Shown piece after piece: positions 11,201 through 24,192 of a stretch of DNA of 64,000 nt (position 1 is its first letter; each line of letters begins with the position of its first letter). Under the pieces are notes generated by a model. The model saw nothing but the letters and a program-made list of their open reading frames with translations, had not been told where the DNA came from and did not search any database. Both the position numbers and the translations under genes were made by a program. The DNA lies in contig JAAXNY010000004.1 in the NCBI GenBank assembly GCA_013420905.1, positions 3,844,001 through 3,908,000 on the forward strand. Direction: 5' to 3'. Source of the DNA: Collybia mongolica (Eukaryota > Basidiomycota > Agaricomycetes > Agaricales > Clitocybaceae).

Positions 11201-13954
11201 GAATAGTAGATTTCTGTGGAGCGATGCTGCTTGATGAGGAGTTGGGTACGATTTCCTGAATCGAATTTATCTTACGACTCTCAGATCGGCAGATATACCC
11301 TACTGATTTTGCATGGATACACGTGCTCTCCGGACGTGATACCGCTTTGACGAAGGGTCAATTGGGGGATTCCTGAATCAAATCCGCTCACTTCCGGTGT
11401 GGAAAAGAAGATATCAATAAACCGGAGTCTTCTGTGGCCACAATCAAAAACGCCCCAAATAAAAAAAAATGGGGGTCGGCGCACAGCTAATCGAGAAACA
11501 TCTTACTGAAATCTTCCAGGCTCTTGGAATCTAAGGGTCTGGGATCTCAACGGCCGAGGTGTGCCCTTTGACAATCTGCTCATGCTCATTTTAATAGTCT
11601 TTGTTCTCGCAGCCGAACTCCGATCTGCCAGAAACAAGTATTTTGAGAGGAGAGAAAAACATATTTATCCATTGCACCGCTATACTGGACTTCCATGGCA
11701 GACGGTTTCCCTTTATGGAGTCACTAGTAAGTTGTTCTATGATCATCTGGTCCTCGCCACATGTTACCGAACCCCTAGCCTTTAGACGGCCAGAGGAGTG
11801 TCCGTTAATGTATCAGAAACTGGTAAATCTTCACCACCTCCTGTATTGTAGGTTGACACCGCTCGTGTGGATCTCAGTGTGCAGTCAGAGGGCTGAGATT
11901 TACATCGGATGCTCCATAATCTGGTATCGTGTGACCCATGCGAATGGAATGTGGAGAGAAATTTTCTGATGGCCCGCGTCAAGCTTAGGACTTCGCCCCT
12001 CTCTGTGGTGAAACCCCCATAAATGATAGCTCTGACCTCAAGTGACTCACCAGGGTTAGGGCTCGGCGATTCTGGATAATGTTCATATGCATATGTTCTG
12101 TGAGCACCGCTTGGCTGTACCCCTGGTGTTCAGAGCAGTATCCATCTCCGCTGCCATAGTACTTCATCACATCTTCACGGCGCCCCTTGTAGTTCAAAGT
12201 CCATGTGGACGAGGTAACACCACTTTGACATGCCTCAATTCAAATCGAAAAGGCGACCACAATGACCACCGGCCGTAATCATCGGTGGCTACGAATAAAC
12301 ATAGCCGCTGGTTTTATCCACCCCCAAACACCGGCTTAGAAGCGGGGGCCGTTCAACATATGGAAGTCCCAACAACTGCTAGAAAGCACTTCTGTGGGCG
12401 TTTATGACAATTAAGCGCCTATGTATATCATGTAGTGTCGGTCCATTAATTGTCCCGCTAAGATGGGATCAGTCCATTGTCTGAACTCCCAAAGTTTAAA
12501 TGTTAAGGGCATCGGTAGAAAATCTCGTCCGTCGCAAATCATGCTTCCCAGCACTGCGTATCAATGGAAATGCGAAATCACCGTGTCCGTATCTTGAACT
12601 TGTATGTTGGAAATGTGTTTATTGAATTGGTAACCGTAGCGATCGATCTTAGATATCAAGTCTGCCTGGTTCCGGGGTGTTTAGATACACAGTATCTGTC
12701 TCAACATTTCGGGTACTTATATGCGCAAACTTGGAAGAGGCGTAATCAATTAAGGTAGAGCATTTTAGTAATATAAAGAATTGGGCTATATCATAGTCTC
12801 GGCTCCCACTGATCAAGCAATCAAGATATCACAGCTAATCATAAGGCTAGGGTGCGTTTCGTCTCAAAACCTCCCGTATTGGTGTACACGAGCCGATAGT
12901 ACTGACCAGAAGGTTGCTGACAAGTACGGCATTTTACATACATAGAATTAACCGCATTTGGTCTCGTCTCCCCTGTTTTCCTTCAGTGTGGGCTCCTTGA
13001 GTGGCCAATCACAAAAGTCAGGTGGTGGTGTTTGTGGTTGGTTAGCTATGAATAGCAATAAAATGAAATCGCCAAAAATGCTTCAAAGGAGTGGCAAAAG
13101 GAAATGATCAGCCCTTCTTATGGCGAAACTGAAGTATACTCAGAGTTAGACCGGTGACCAATCCCCTATGAGACAAATTTTGCGGGCAACTTATACACAG
13201 GTTTCGCCTCGTTAATAAGGAATGGTCACGAGTCTAACTCAGAGCCACTAGATTTGGAAACTTGTGACCCGAAAAAAAGGCCAATGCGCCATTGAGTATG
13301 TTCCAAAATTTCTGGGCCATTTCGCGACAGTAACACTTGGGATAATTATAGCTGAAGGTAGCATAATGCCAGTTGTTGGATTTGAGGCAAGAGATAATTG
13401 AGTTATCAGTCCAAGAAACAAGACTACAGGTATGAGATCTTCTCCATAGCTCTCTTCTAGGTTTCTCTATTTGAGGACGGTATTTATTAAACGTTTCTTT
13501 CCAGTTCAACTTGGCTTTTTTAAAAATTTACCAAATTACATGGTTGTTCTGCTAATAAAAGTCACTGCGGGTTGGAAAAAAGGAGAAAGACAGGTTTGCA
13601 ATATAGTAATTAATTTGGTACTGTGGGGTAAAGTAGAAAGACCTCCGGAGTATTTTGGGGAAACTCGGGGATCCAGCCGGCTGCTAGCATTGATTAAACC
13701 AATGAGAGCGTGGGAATTTTAATAGAGTGTATCGATAACACAATACCGCCGGACTGTGGGGATTTAAATGCATAAAATATCAATAGCCATATTATAATGA
13801 TCGTGGGACTGTGGGGACTAATTTACAAATTGCAAATATGCAACAAAAGCGACAAATCAACGAAAACGTGTGTAGGCTATGCAAGATTCTCCACTCCCCA
13901 TGCTACATCAAACAACTTTCCGAACATTGAGGGACACCACAACTAAGGGGTCCC
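8245..13954. other. Long gene-poor stretch (5.7 kb)
   Basis: No open frame here shows domain signatures, coherent splicing or protein-like composition; frames above 60 codons look random. No terminal repeats, transposase fragments or tRNA-like A/B boxes were recognised. The sequence keeps normal CpG and complexity, unlike the decayed block at 49-52.5 kb, so it is not obviously a methylated repeat. Fast-evolving orphan genes or long noncoding RNAs cannot be excluded by eye. Confidence 0.45.
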
Positions 13955-15617
<1,663 letters not shown>

Positions 15618-16809
15618 GGTAGGAGTAGGAGAAATGGAGGATACTTGACCACAGCCGCCTGATAAGCGGGGGACTTGTTGACACTTGTTTGTCACTGACC
15701 TGGTGCTCGGTCTCCGCTCAACTAGCTCCGTTAGTTCAACGACCGCCATTAAATCCACTTCCAGTGCCGCCTCATGCTGGCAGAGTTACGTTGTTGACTG
15801 CTATATCCGCGGGAGGAGCAGGGTATATACATGCTGTATACACGTACCACACAGAAATGGGGTGATTACACCAAGACTGCGCGTAAATGCTCAGAGGTTC
15901 TCAGTTACCGCATGTCCCCCGAAGTTCCGATTGCACTTTTCTCCCTGAACATCCAATATCACTATCTATACATCTCTCATTTTGACACTTTCAGATCAAG
16001 TGCTTCATGATCATGGAACACCTTGGTTGTTCCCAAACTGTAACCCTACATTGAACACTTTAACTGACGAATGCTTCTAGGGCACTTTCGACCATTTGGG
16101 GTTCGGAGAACTGCGGATCACAAGACTTCGACCCTTTTGCGTGAATTCCTAAGTCACATGATACAAATACAACTCTTGACGTACATTCACAGTACGATCA
16201 CTAGGCCAATCTGCTCGATAGCACACAAAGTCTACCATAACATCAGAAACAGTGATTATAATCCGAGCATTTTTACTTAAACAAAGCGAGCCATACCAAT
16301 AATTACCAGTGAACTTGGGAGCATCACGAGATAGGCGTGGGGCTTTCGGGGGGTTGGCTTTTCGGCTCTCCCGAGTCATGCATACAAAGAGGGGATCCTT
16401 TGAGGAGGCCACGAAAGACCGGGTTACATAAGCTTTGGAATCCGTATAAAATATTACTATAGTTTTTACAAAGACAAGCAGGGCCGTAAAAGTCTTTGGA
16501 CATGTACACCTCTGATTCATAGCTTGCTCATGGCATATGCATTAGTTAGTAGATGAGGAGAAAAACAAGTTTCCTGGAAGTGGTAGCCGTGGAAAAAGGT
16601 TGGGTCACGTATCGGCAATACCCGGCCCGCAAATTCGGAGGCCTCTAAAGCTCCAAAGCTTCACGCTTCGAGAGCCTTGAAGGTCGAATTATTATCGAGC
16701 GGAAAACATATGGAGGATTCGAATTATCCAAGGGCAAGAGTTTAACAAAATAGGGATTTCGGTTATGTATAACATGTCGTAATTTCCAGAATTCGCATCA
16801 CAATTCACG
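15618..16809. other. Intergenic, divergent promoters of protease and cyclase genes
   Basis: No supportable gene. The near end holds the protease promoter with a possible TATATA at 15823-15828. The stretch before 16810 is AT-rich and presumably holds the cyclase promoter. Confidence 0.4.
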
Positions 16810-17502
16810 ATGAACACCAACGCCTCGCTGCTCGACCTTTCGCACAAACTTCACTCCAATGTCCAGATATACCCGGGGGACCCAGTATTTTCTTGCCATC
16901 CCATCGCCACCGTCTCAAAGGATGGCTACAGCGTCCACGCCCTCTCCCTCGGCACACACACCGGGACCCACATCGACGCGCCATCCCACTTCTTCGCTGA
17001 TGGAAAGACGATAGACCAAATCCCCCTCTCGTCGCTCATGGGCCCTCTGGTAAAAATCGATTTGACTCAAGCCGGGCTCAAGGACAGGCAGATAATCACC
17101 TGGGAAGATCATATATCCCCCGCCCCCGCAGCCGCCGAGATGCGTGTGGGGGCGATTCTGCTCATCCAAACGGGGTGGTCGGCCCACTGGGGCACACCAA
17201 AGTACTTTCATCACCCGTTCTTATCGCGGGACGCTGCGCGGCGTATCCTTGACAAGGGGATAAGGGTGGTGGGGTTCGATACACTGAATCCAGATGAGAC
17301 GCCCCTCGAGGGCGTCGGTGGGGAGCAAGGGTTCGGTACGCATGAGGTGATATTGGGCGCAGGGGGTGTAATTGCGGAGAACTTGACCAATTTGGAGGAG
17401 ATCGGAGACCAGAATATGATCGCATTCATTCCATTAAATTTGGAAAAGTGTGACGGGTCGCCGGTCAGAGCGTTCGCATGGAAAGCGTTGGCAGAATTTT
17501 GA
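16810..17502 (+). CDS. Cyclase / kynurenine-formamidase-like metal hydrolase
   Basis: Intronless 230-aa protein of the 'putative cyclase' family (PF04199 type), which includes bacterial kynurenine formamidase and isatin hydrolase; these hydrolyse amide or lactam bonds with a metal ion. Seen: family opening LLDLSHKLHSNVQIYPGDP, the metal motif with His50, His54, Asp56 and His60 (HTGTHIDAPSH), and later DTLNPDE and GFGTHEVILG. All expected metal ligands are present. The true substrate is not predictable. No targeting signal, so probably cytosolic. A polyadenylation hexamer follows 38 nt after the stop. Confidence 0.88.
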   Translation: MNTNASLLDLSHKLHSNVQIYPGDPVFSCHPIATVSKDGYSVHALSLGTHTGTHIDAPSHFFADGKTIDQIPLSSLMGPLVKIDLTQAGLKDRQIITWEDHISPAPAAAEMRVGAILLIQTGWSAHWGTPKYFHHPFLSRDAARRILDKGIRVVGFDTLNPDETPLEGVGGEQGFGTHEVILGAGGVIAENLTNLEEIGDQNMIAFIPLNLEKCDGSPVRAFAWKALAEF

Positions 17503-17539
17503 AGGTTCGCCGAACGCGATATGAAACGTCTATGTCATC

Positions 17540-17545
17540 AATAAA
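17540..17545 (+). terminator. Polyadenylation signal AATAAA of the cyclase-like gene
   Basis: An exact AATAAA hexamer 38 nt downstream of the stop codon at 17502, the usual spacing and orientation for that gene's 3' end. Confidence 0.55.
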
Positions 17546-18470
17546 GACGTGTTCGGACTGTGTGATGTAATGTTAGGATTTTACCCGACATGTTAGTTAC
17601 GACTCAACGATAGTGGAATGTGTGGTAACATTGATCCAATGACTGCATAATCTGACCTGTTAAGGAAATTACTCCTTTCACATTCCACCAGAAGGGGGGC
17701 TTAAGATATCTTAAAGACCATAAGCAGTAGCAGGAAGCCTTCACCTATTATCCGTGTGAATCGGGTGCAAGGACGAGCGCTAACATGAGGACCCGGTAAG
17801 TGTTAAATAAGGAGCTTACTCATTGAATCCCGAAGTAGTTTAATTGATGACACAGAACTAAGGCAGAACATCACGGAAACTCGACCACGACACGCCAAAG
17901 TACAGCCCTCAGAACGTGCGGCGATGGAACGCCAACAATCACAATCACTCCAAATCCCCTAGCGCGACACGGCCACTAGAGTAGAAACATACAGGGCAGA
18001 GCAATTTGAAGCGGGTGGAGAATGGATACCAAGAGACAGTCAAGTTTCTCCCTCATCAAAGTAAATGAAAAGGTTTTGTTGGGAATCATATCGTGGTTTC
18101 ATGCAGCCATGGATGGTGGTCAGCCTACTGTCTGGTGAGGGTGCAGGGGCGTCGCCATATCCGATTGCTTGTTTGGGACTCGCCTAGACGATTCCCAGAA
18201 GGCGCCAAGGCACCACTCACCCACTTATGGCAAGGATTGCGGGAAAAAAAAGGCCTAGCAAGTGTAGTTAGTGCATTTATTAGTAGTAGTTCTTGATGCA
18301 TGTAAGTATATATATCCCTGATTAGTGAGTGTCCTGATACGTCTCTCCCTTTATGAAACATCGTATGGTAGGCTCTTGAGCCGGCAGTAACAATTACGGC
18401 AAGAATCCTGCAGATAATGTTGGCACTCGGATTGATGTAATAGAGGTTCGCAGAACTCACCAATGAATGA
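17546..18470. other. Intergenic between cyclase and sulfate permease (3' sides face each other)
   Basis: No supportable gene; only short random frames. It should contain the two 3' UTRs of the convergent neighbours. Confidence 0.45.
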
Positions 18471-21408
18471 CTACCTCGACCCTTCGACAAGATTTATAGC
18501 ATCAGCGACACTTTCACGGAATGCATCGGCACCCAGGAGCTCGACGATCCCCGCCTTGTCAAACGTCTCCCGTGGACCGGACGCCAGATGTGTGATGAAC
18601 AACCCAACATCACGTCCCTATAGTCGGAAGCGAAGAGATTAGCCATATAATCCAATGGAGCGGTGCTACGGGCAACGCGCCTTGTACTCCTCCAGCAACT
18701 CAAAGAAAATCTGAGCGGCTCTGTAGAAATACCCCCATATTAGCACAAATCAATGAAATTGCAGAACCTGTCACGCTTACGATGCATCACAGGATTCCAC
18801 ATCAGACATATGGAACACTAGCACTGACGCCTCCTGTCGTCGAGGGTCCTCGGATGGATGGCTCTTGTGTACACCGTACAGCTCCAAGCGACGGAGTCGT
18901 TCTGTTTACGAACCATCAGTGAACAGACTTTGAATCAACTGCGACGATCGGCACTACCTTTCAGTTGAGCAGTGTTCGCTGATAATCAACGGATCAGCCT
19001 TGTTTCCACTTGAAAATAGGGTATGATATACGACTCACCAAAGTCAAGATTCTCGCGAATCCGAATGATCAGAGCACCTGGTACATTTTCTTCAGCCTCG
19101 GGATTCTCGTTGATCGGTTTCCATCGATCCGTTCCCGGAATCCTACCCTGTGATGCAGAGATCAGTATCGTTCTTAGGTGGGAGGTCGGGTAGTCAGGGA
19201 TCAACGTACGAGAATTGTCATACGTGTTTTAGAAGACCGATGAACAACGAGGAGAAGGGAAATGATCAAAGAGGCCACAACGCCAACTTCAACATTCCAG
19301 ATAATTGAAAAGATGAAGGTCAGTGACATCAGTGATAAGTCAACCCAAGCTCCCATCCTGATGTAAGTCATTATAAGTACAAGGCATAGTGACAAGAGAC
19401 GAGAGTGTGTTCGGCTCTCAACTAACCTCCAGTAGTACGCGACATCGTGAGGAGTCTCTACCAGCAAGGAAAATACCACCAAACAGATGCTGGGTAGGTA
19501 TCATTAGAAAAAATAATCGGAAGATGCAGGTTGAGTCACACACATAGAAGCTAGGACGCATTTTGGGAGGAAATACAACCATGGCAGGAGGAAGAATGTT
19601 GCCAGTAATACCACGCCTGAGCACACGAGGGAAGCCATCTGAGTTCGGCCACCGACGTCACCATTGATACGCGATCTGGATTTTTTGTCGTTAGTAAATA
19701 TGAGGATCGCTGACAAGTAGTCACGTACCTTGTAATTGAGCCATACGCGGGGAGTGTACCAGGAATGAATGAACCAGCAAGGTTGGCGGCACCCAGCGCG
19801 ACGAGTTCACGGTTGGGACTGATGGAGTGCCCAAAGCGTGCCCCGTTTTGCTTGGCTGCAGCAATACTGTCGAGGAAGCCTACCACTGAAATCAGACTGT
19901 TGATACATCAAGTTAAATGAGCCCAAGTTCGAGTGAATTGGTGATGGAGACTCACACAGCGGTTGATGTGGTTCTGTGCAGAAACTTGAGGTTCGATGCT
20001 CTGACAGGGAACTGAATCAACGATTCTCCGGTGCTGACAGATACTGCTCCCAGTATATCAACACCTTCCTTGTCCCAACGAAGTTGAGAACACATAACTA
20101 AGCCAAGCTGTTGTTAGCTAGACAGAAAATACGATATCACGATAACTTACATGTGGAAACAATAACAACAATCAAGACTTCGGGAAGTCGGTAAATCCAC
20201 CAGAATCGCTTGAAGAAATTCTTAATATATCTCAAGACGACCAATGCCAAGAGAGCAGTGAAGCTGATGACAGTTGTGTGCCAGTGGCCATTTTTGAAAG
20301 CGTTATCAATTAGGAAGAAGATCTTGTCAAGCGTCGTTTCTGGCTGAATGATACGTTGGAGAGCAGCAAGCCCAAACATGGGCATCAACTGTTCTCTATG
20401 ATAGAGTTAGACGTAAGTTAGGGTCAGACACTGGACACACACATCATTATCACGACAGCGACTGCCGTTATGAATCCACGCAAAAGGGCCCGACTCAGTA
20501 CTACATCAATGAAACCCAGTCTGAAGAAACCCAGAAGGAATGATATCAATCCAACCTGGAGTGTTTATTAGAAACTGAAGAGAAACTGGGAAGAACACGT
20601 ACTTGAAGGGTAATTATTGTCGATACACCCAATCCTAGGGCATCTGATTCGACTGGTCCCTGACCCGGATTCTCATGACGGATCTCAGTGATGGCCTGCC
20701 CTAAAAGCAGACTCAAGGCTGCTTCTGGCGCAACATTCAGTTGCCTAGATGTGCCGAGGAACGCGTATACAATTCCGGGAATTGACGCGGAAAACTAGAA
20801 GGTATTAGCGTGACGACGCTACAGGGACTAAAGAACACACCAATCCAGTAAGAGGACTTAATTTTGCTAGTGAGGTGGCGTAACTGACAGACTGGGGAAT
20901 GAGCATGCTCGCGACGGTTATGCCAGCTAGAACATCGCCTCCGAGGCTGGCGGAAAGTGAGTAAGAGGAAGTACTCAAGGCAAATGAAAACTCACAGAGA
21001 GAAATTATAATCTGGGATCCAAGCAAGTGACGGAATGTAATATTTTACTTTCTTTGTAAATGCAAAGTTGTCTTTCTTTGGATCGTTTTCTAGAGATGGG
21101 CGTCAGCTAAGGTAGCTCCATTAAACACCACCAAGTATAATTGTATGCGATCCGGTCTCAAATGATTCCCTTTGTTGAAAATATAGTGCAGCCTGTACGC
21201 GGCTGGGAGCTACCCGGTTCACTCCCTGCGTTCAAGCACTAGTTGAGGAGAACGCGCTTCAACTGCCCACAACAAGGAAGAGCCATGAAAAGAGATAATA
21301 CTCACCAAGGTCCGAGGGCGAGGCAGGCCCATATCGCGGGGTTGCAGGCTCCCCGTTGCTGTCCAGGAGGGCCGTGGTCTCCTCGTTCCGTCGATTCGCA
21401 TGCTCCAT
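18471..21408 (-). CDS. SulP-family sulfate permease with STAS domain
   Basis: Plasma-membrane anion (sulfate) transporter. Sixteen exons: 21306-21408, 20996-21089, 20841-20946, 20603-20794, 20443-20555, 20151-20395, 19956-20097, 19729-19896, 19544-19675, 19427-19489, 19210-19357, 19039-19147, 18958-18978, 18781-18901, 18681-18720, 18471-18617. They total 1944 nt (647 aa) and every phase closes. Seen: LLGGDVLAGITVASMLIPQS (SulP signature), TSRQLNVAPEAALSLL, repeated membrane segments, SPNRELVALGAANLAGSF, and a C-terminal STAS domain of about 150 residues (GALIIRIRENLDFANTAQLKERL ... FITHLASGPRETFDKAG). Oddities: a 21-nt exon, and a last intron (18618-18680) that keeps frame only with a GC donor. 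An upstream in-frame ATG at 21487 is an alternative start. Confidence 0.92.
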
Positions 21409-21803
21409 TTCTGTGAAAGAGCTGGCAGAAGATTGCAAATTTATTCGTTGTTCGTGGTCGTTTGGCCGCTGAGAACCTGAAATCATAATGAATGTCGAGA
21501 GATGAAAGATGGGGAACTTGGAAGATCCAAACAAGCCAAGGCATGCTGCTGCTTTAATTTTCGGGTCAAGTCTTCCCACACTAAATTTGGAAATAAGTGA
21601 TCGGCCCGTTTTTCGTTCAATTCGATCGAGGACCAGACATATTTGAAAATGCTCCTCAGAAAAAAACTGGGATTGATACTCATAACTAAACTGTACCATT
21701 TCGACCATAGGAAAAACTTCAATCTTCTGGATACATGATCATGATTAACAAAAGTATAACCAGTGGGGACATTCTCGCGACAAGATACTTTTATTTTTGG
21801 CAC

Positions 21804-23199
21804 CTAGTTGTTATACTCATAGAAGCCTTTCCCATTCTTCTTGCCGTACCACTGCGCATCCACCATCCGTTCCAGAAGAACACTCGGGCGGTATTTCGAG
21901 TCCCGAGTGCCTTCATAAAGTGTTTGCTGGATGGCAAGACAAGTATCGAGGCCGATGCTAATCAAAGATAAATGAATACCAGACGTCGAGAACTGAACTC
22001 AGTCGACGTACAAATCAGCTAGAACAAAAAAGTTAATTAAAATCAGTTGGTTCTGATGATCTAAGAGACAAGTGCACTGACCCAGTTGCAGCGGACCCAT
22101 AGGGTGGTTCATTCCAAGCTTAAGCGTGGTGTCAATGTCATCACGAGTCGCCGTTCCCTGATACATCATCGATAAAACGTTCAGATATGTGTGTAAGGCG
22201 ATAATTGATAGATAAACGACGACAAACCTTTTCCAAACACATGATAGCCTTTGAATTCAGATCAGCATTCCCGAATAAGTTGAAAAGGTAAAGTGATGAT
22301 TAATTGAAGGGTAGCGTCTCCGAGGCCAAGATACGTACCTCATTGATAAACGGCATGAGAAGCGCATTCGAAACGAAGCCTGGAACATCCTTCGATGTTG
22401 TGACCTCTGAAATCTAGGTATAAGCACGATCCCTTCCAGTATGTTCGTCCTGCGCACCTTTTCCGCACGCGATTGCGAATGCTCGAGCACGGTCCAAAGT
22501 CTCTGGTGTTGTTTGAAGTGCTGAAATCAGTTCGACTAGTTTCTGGAGAAAGATGAGATGAGCATTTCTGAAAGCCGATATTCCCCATACCATGACTGGA
22601 ACTGGGTTGAAAAAGTGGAGTCCTAACAGCCACAGCTCAATACAAGAATATGTCTAGCGACGTCTCGGGTACTCACCAACAACCCTTCCAGCACTCTTCT
22701 TTCCTTCTTCACTTGCAGCGCTGACATTATTGGGAACAGCAGAAGCGGCTATCTTCGTTATACTGATAGAGCTCGTGTTTGAGGCCAGGATGGCATCAGG
22801 TCTGAGCTCCGCGGCGAATGAGGCGAATATCGATTGTTTGAGAGGTAATGATTCCGAAACTGCCTGTATCACATCGATACTTAATCACAACGCGTGAATT
22901 AAGTGACACACCTCTACGACCATGTCCACATCCCTGAAGCCCTTTACGCCCGCCTCCCCGCCCACAATGGTCACCCGGTCCCTTGCTTCTTTTGACTGTT
23001 CACTCGTAATGCGGCCCTTCGCAACATCCTTTGCTAGTAGTTTGTCCATGAGCGATAGACCTTTAGTTATTTGTTCCGGGGAGCGATCGTGGAGGAGCAC
23101 AGGGACCTTTGCACGCAGTGCCGCAACCAGTGCGATTCCTGTGCCCATTTGGCCAGCGCCTAGGACGCCCAGCGAGCGAATTCCATGTGTGATGCTCAT
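21804..23199 (-). CDS. 3-hydroxyacyl-CoA (3-hydroxybutyryl-CoA) dehydrogenase
   Basis: NAD-dependent oxidation of 3-hydroxyacyl-CoA to 3-ketoacyl-CoA, a beta-oxidation step. Exons start with 22912-23199, 22677-22863 and 22591-22622 (a 32-nt exon), and several more follow to the stop at 21804. Seen: Rossmann Gly motif [12 protein letters not shown], family motif [12 protein letters not shown], catalytic-His motif [36 protein letters not shown], and the C-terminal [11 protein letters not shown]...GLDT followed by KNGKGFYEY. About 320 aa, the normal length for the single-domain enzyme. No clear mitochondrial presequence; the last residues are not a peroxisomal SKL. Confidence 0.93.
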
Positions 23200-23580
23200 G
23201 TTCTAAGGTGACAGAGGAACGAATGAGGGGAGAAAAATAAAAACACTCGGAAAGAGATCCAAGGTCCGAGGTTGACGAATGTCAGGCGCGGATTCCGGAA
23301 CGGTCGCACGTGAATTTGAACCGAGGCTAGAGGACAGCGACAAACTAGTTGAACCCCAATGCCATTGTTCAATTACGACTACCGGCGTAAAAAATGGCTC
23401 CCGAATCGAGTCGAACTATATAAACGACAGCACAACGACAGAGCTCACCAAACCGTCTCAACTTGCATTAGAATTTATATTTGCCGCTCGTACAATCAAG
23501 GGCAAAGGTCTACGAAGGTAAAGGAGTGAAATTATAGGCAAAGAAAGTCTCCCTTCCAGGGTAATAGCTAGTATGCATCC

Positions 23581-24122
23581 TCAAGCGTTGACGGCGTTGC
23601 ATCCAAGGGAAACGCCGACGTTCTGAAGAAGCACAAGTGTGTTACAAGTCGATTTATTTTCGATACATGGCAAACTTACGAAATAGTTGTTTGTGCAGCA
23701 AACGGGTTGAGCGTTGCTGAAAAAAGTTTCTATTAACTACATGCTGTCGGGATATGGATCCGACCTACCAGGAGTGTGCTACAAGCCCGATGACCGTGAG
23801 GGGGGTGCAAGTAACTGTTATGAATATGGTGACGTGAGGGGTATGTCGTTATGAGATAACCAACTACTTACGGCCAACCAAGCCAGTGACCCCGTCAAGG
23901 GAAATTCCAAGGGCGTCGAGCGTCGTCGCCAATCCTGGTGTATTGGCCTATCCACATATCATTAACACTTCGTTATATATTCGAGAGGGAAAGCCCCACA
24001 TCCTGAATGGTGCCGCAGCACGCTAGGGTACCAGTCTCACATGGGCCGGCCTCAAGCTCAGAGAAGCCTGCAGCAGCAACAAGGAGGGGCAAAGCCAAGA
24101 TGGAAACGACAGAGAAACGCAT
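23581..24122 (-). CDS. Class I hydrophobin
   Basis: Small secreted protein that self-assembles at air-water interfaces and coats aerial hyphae or spores. ATG at 24122, five exons. Signal peptide MRFSVVSILALPLLVAAAG. The eight Cys follow the hydrophobin pattern C-CC-C-C-CC-C: GPCE, LACCG, LTCTP, HSCNAQ, PVCCTN, SLGCN. The fourth single Cys is made only by splicing across the junction ...HS|C, which supports that intron. Spacing between the Cys pairs suits class I. A TATA box lies 64-70 nt upstream of the start codon. Confidence 0.93.
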
Positions 24123-24185
24123 AGTGAGTGTAGATGGTGGTAAAGCTCAAGGCGAGAAATGATATATTACCTACAGATTTGTTGT

Positions 24186-24192
24186 TTTTATA
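24186..24192 (-). promoter_or_regulatory. TATA box of the hydrophobin gene
   Basis: TATAAAA on the minus strand, 64-70 nt upstream of the hydrophobin ATG, the expected distance for a strongly expressed gene with a short leader. Confidence 0.6.
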
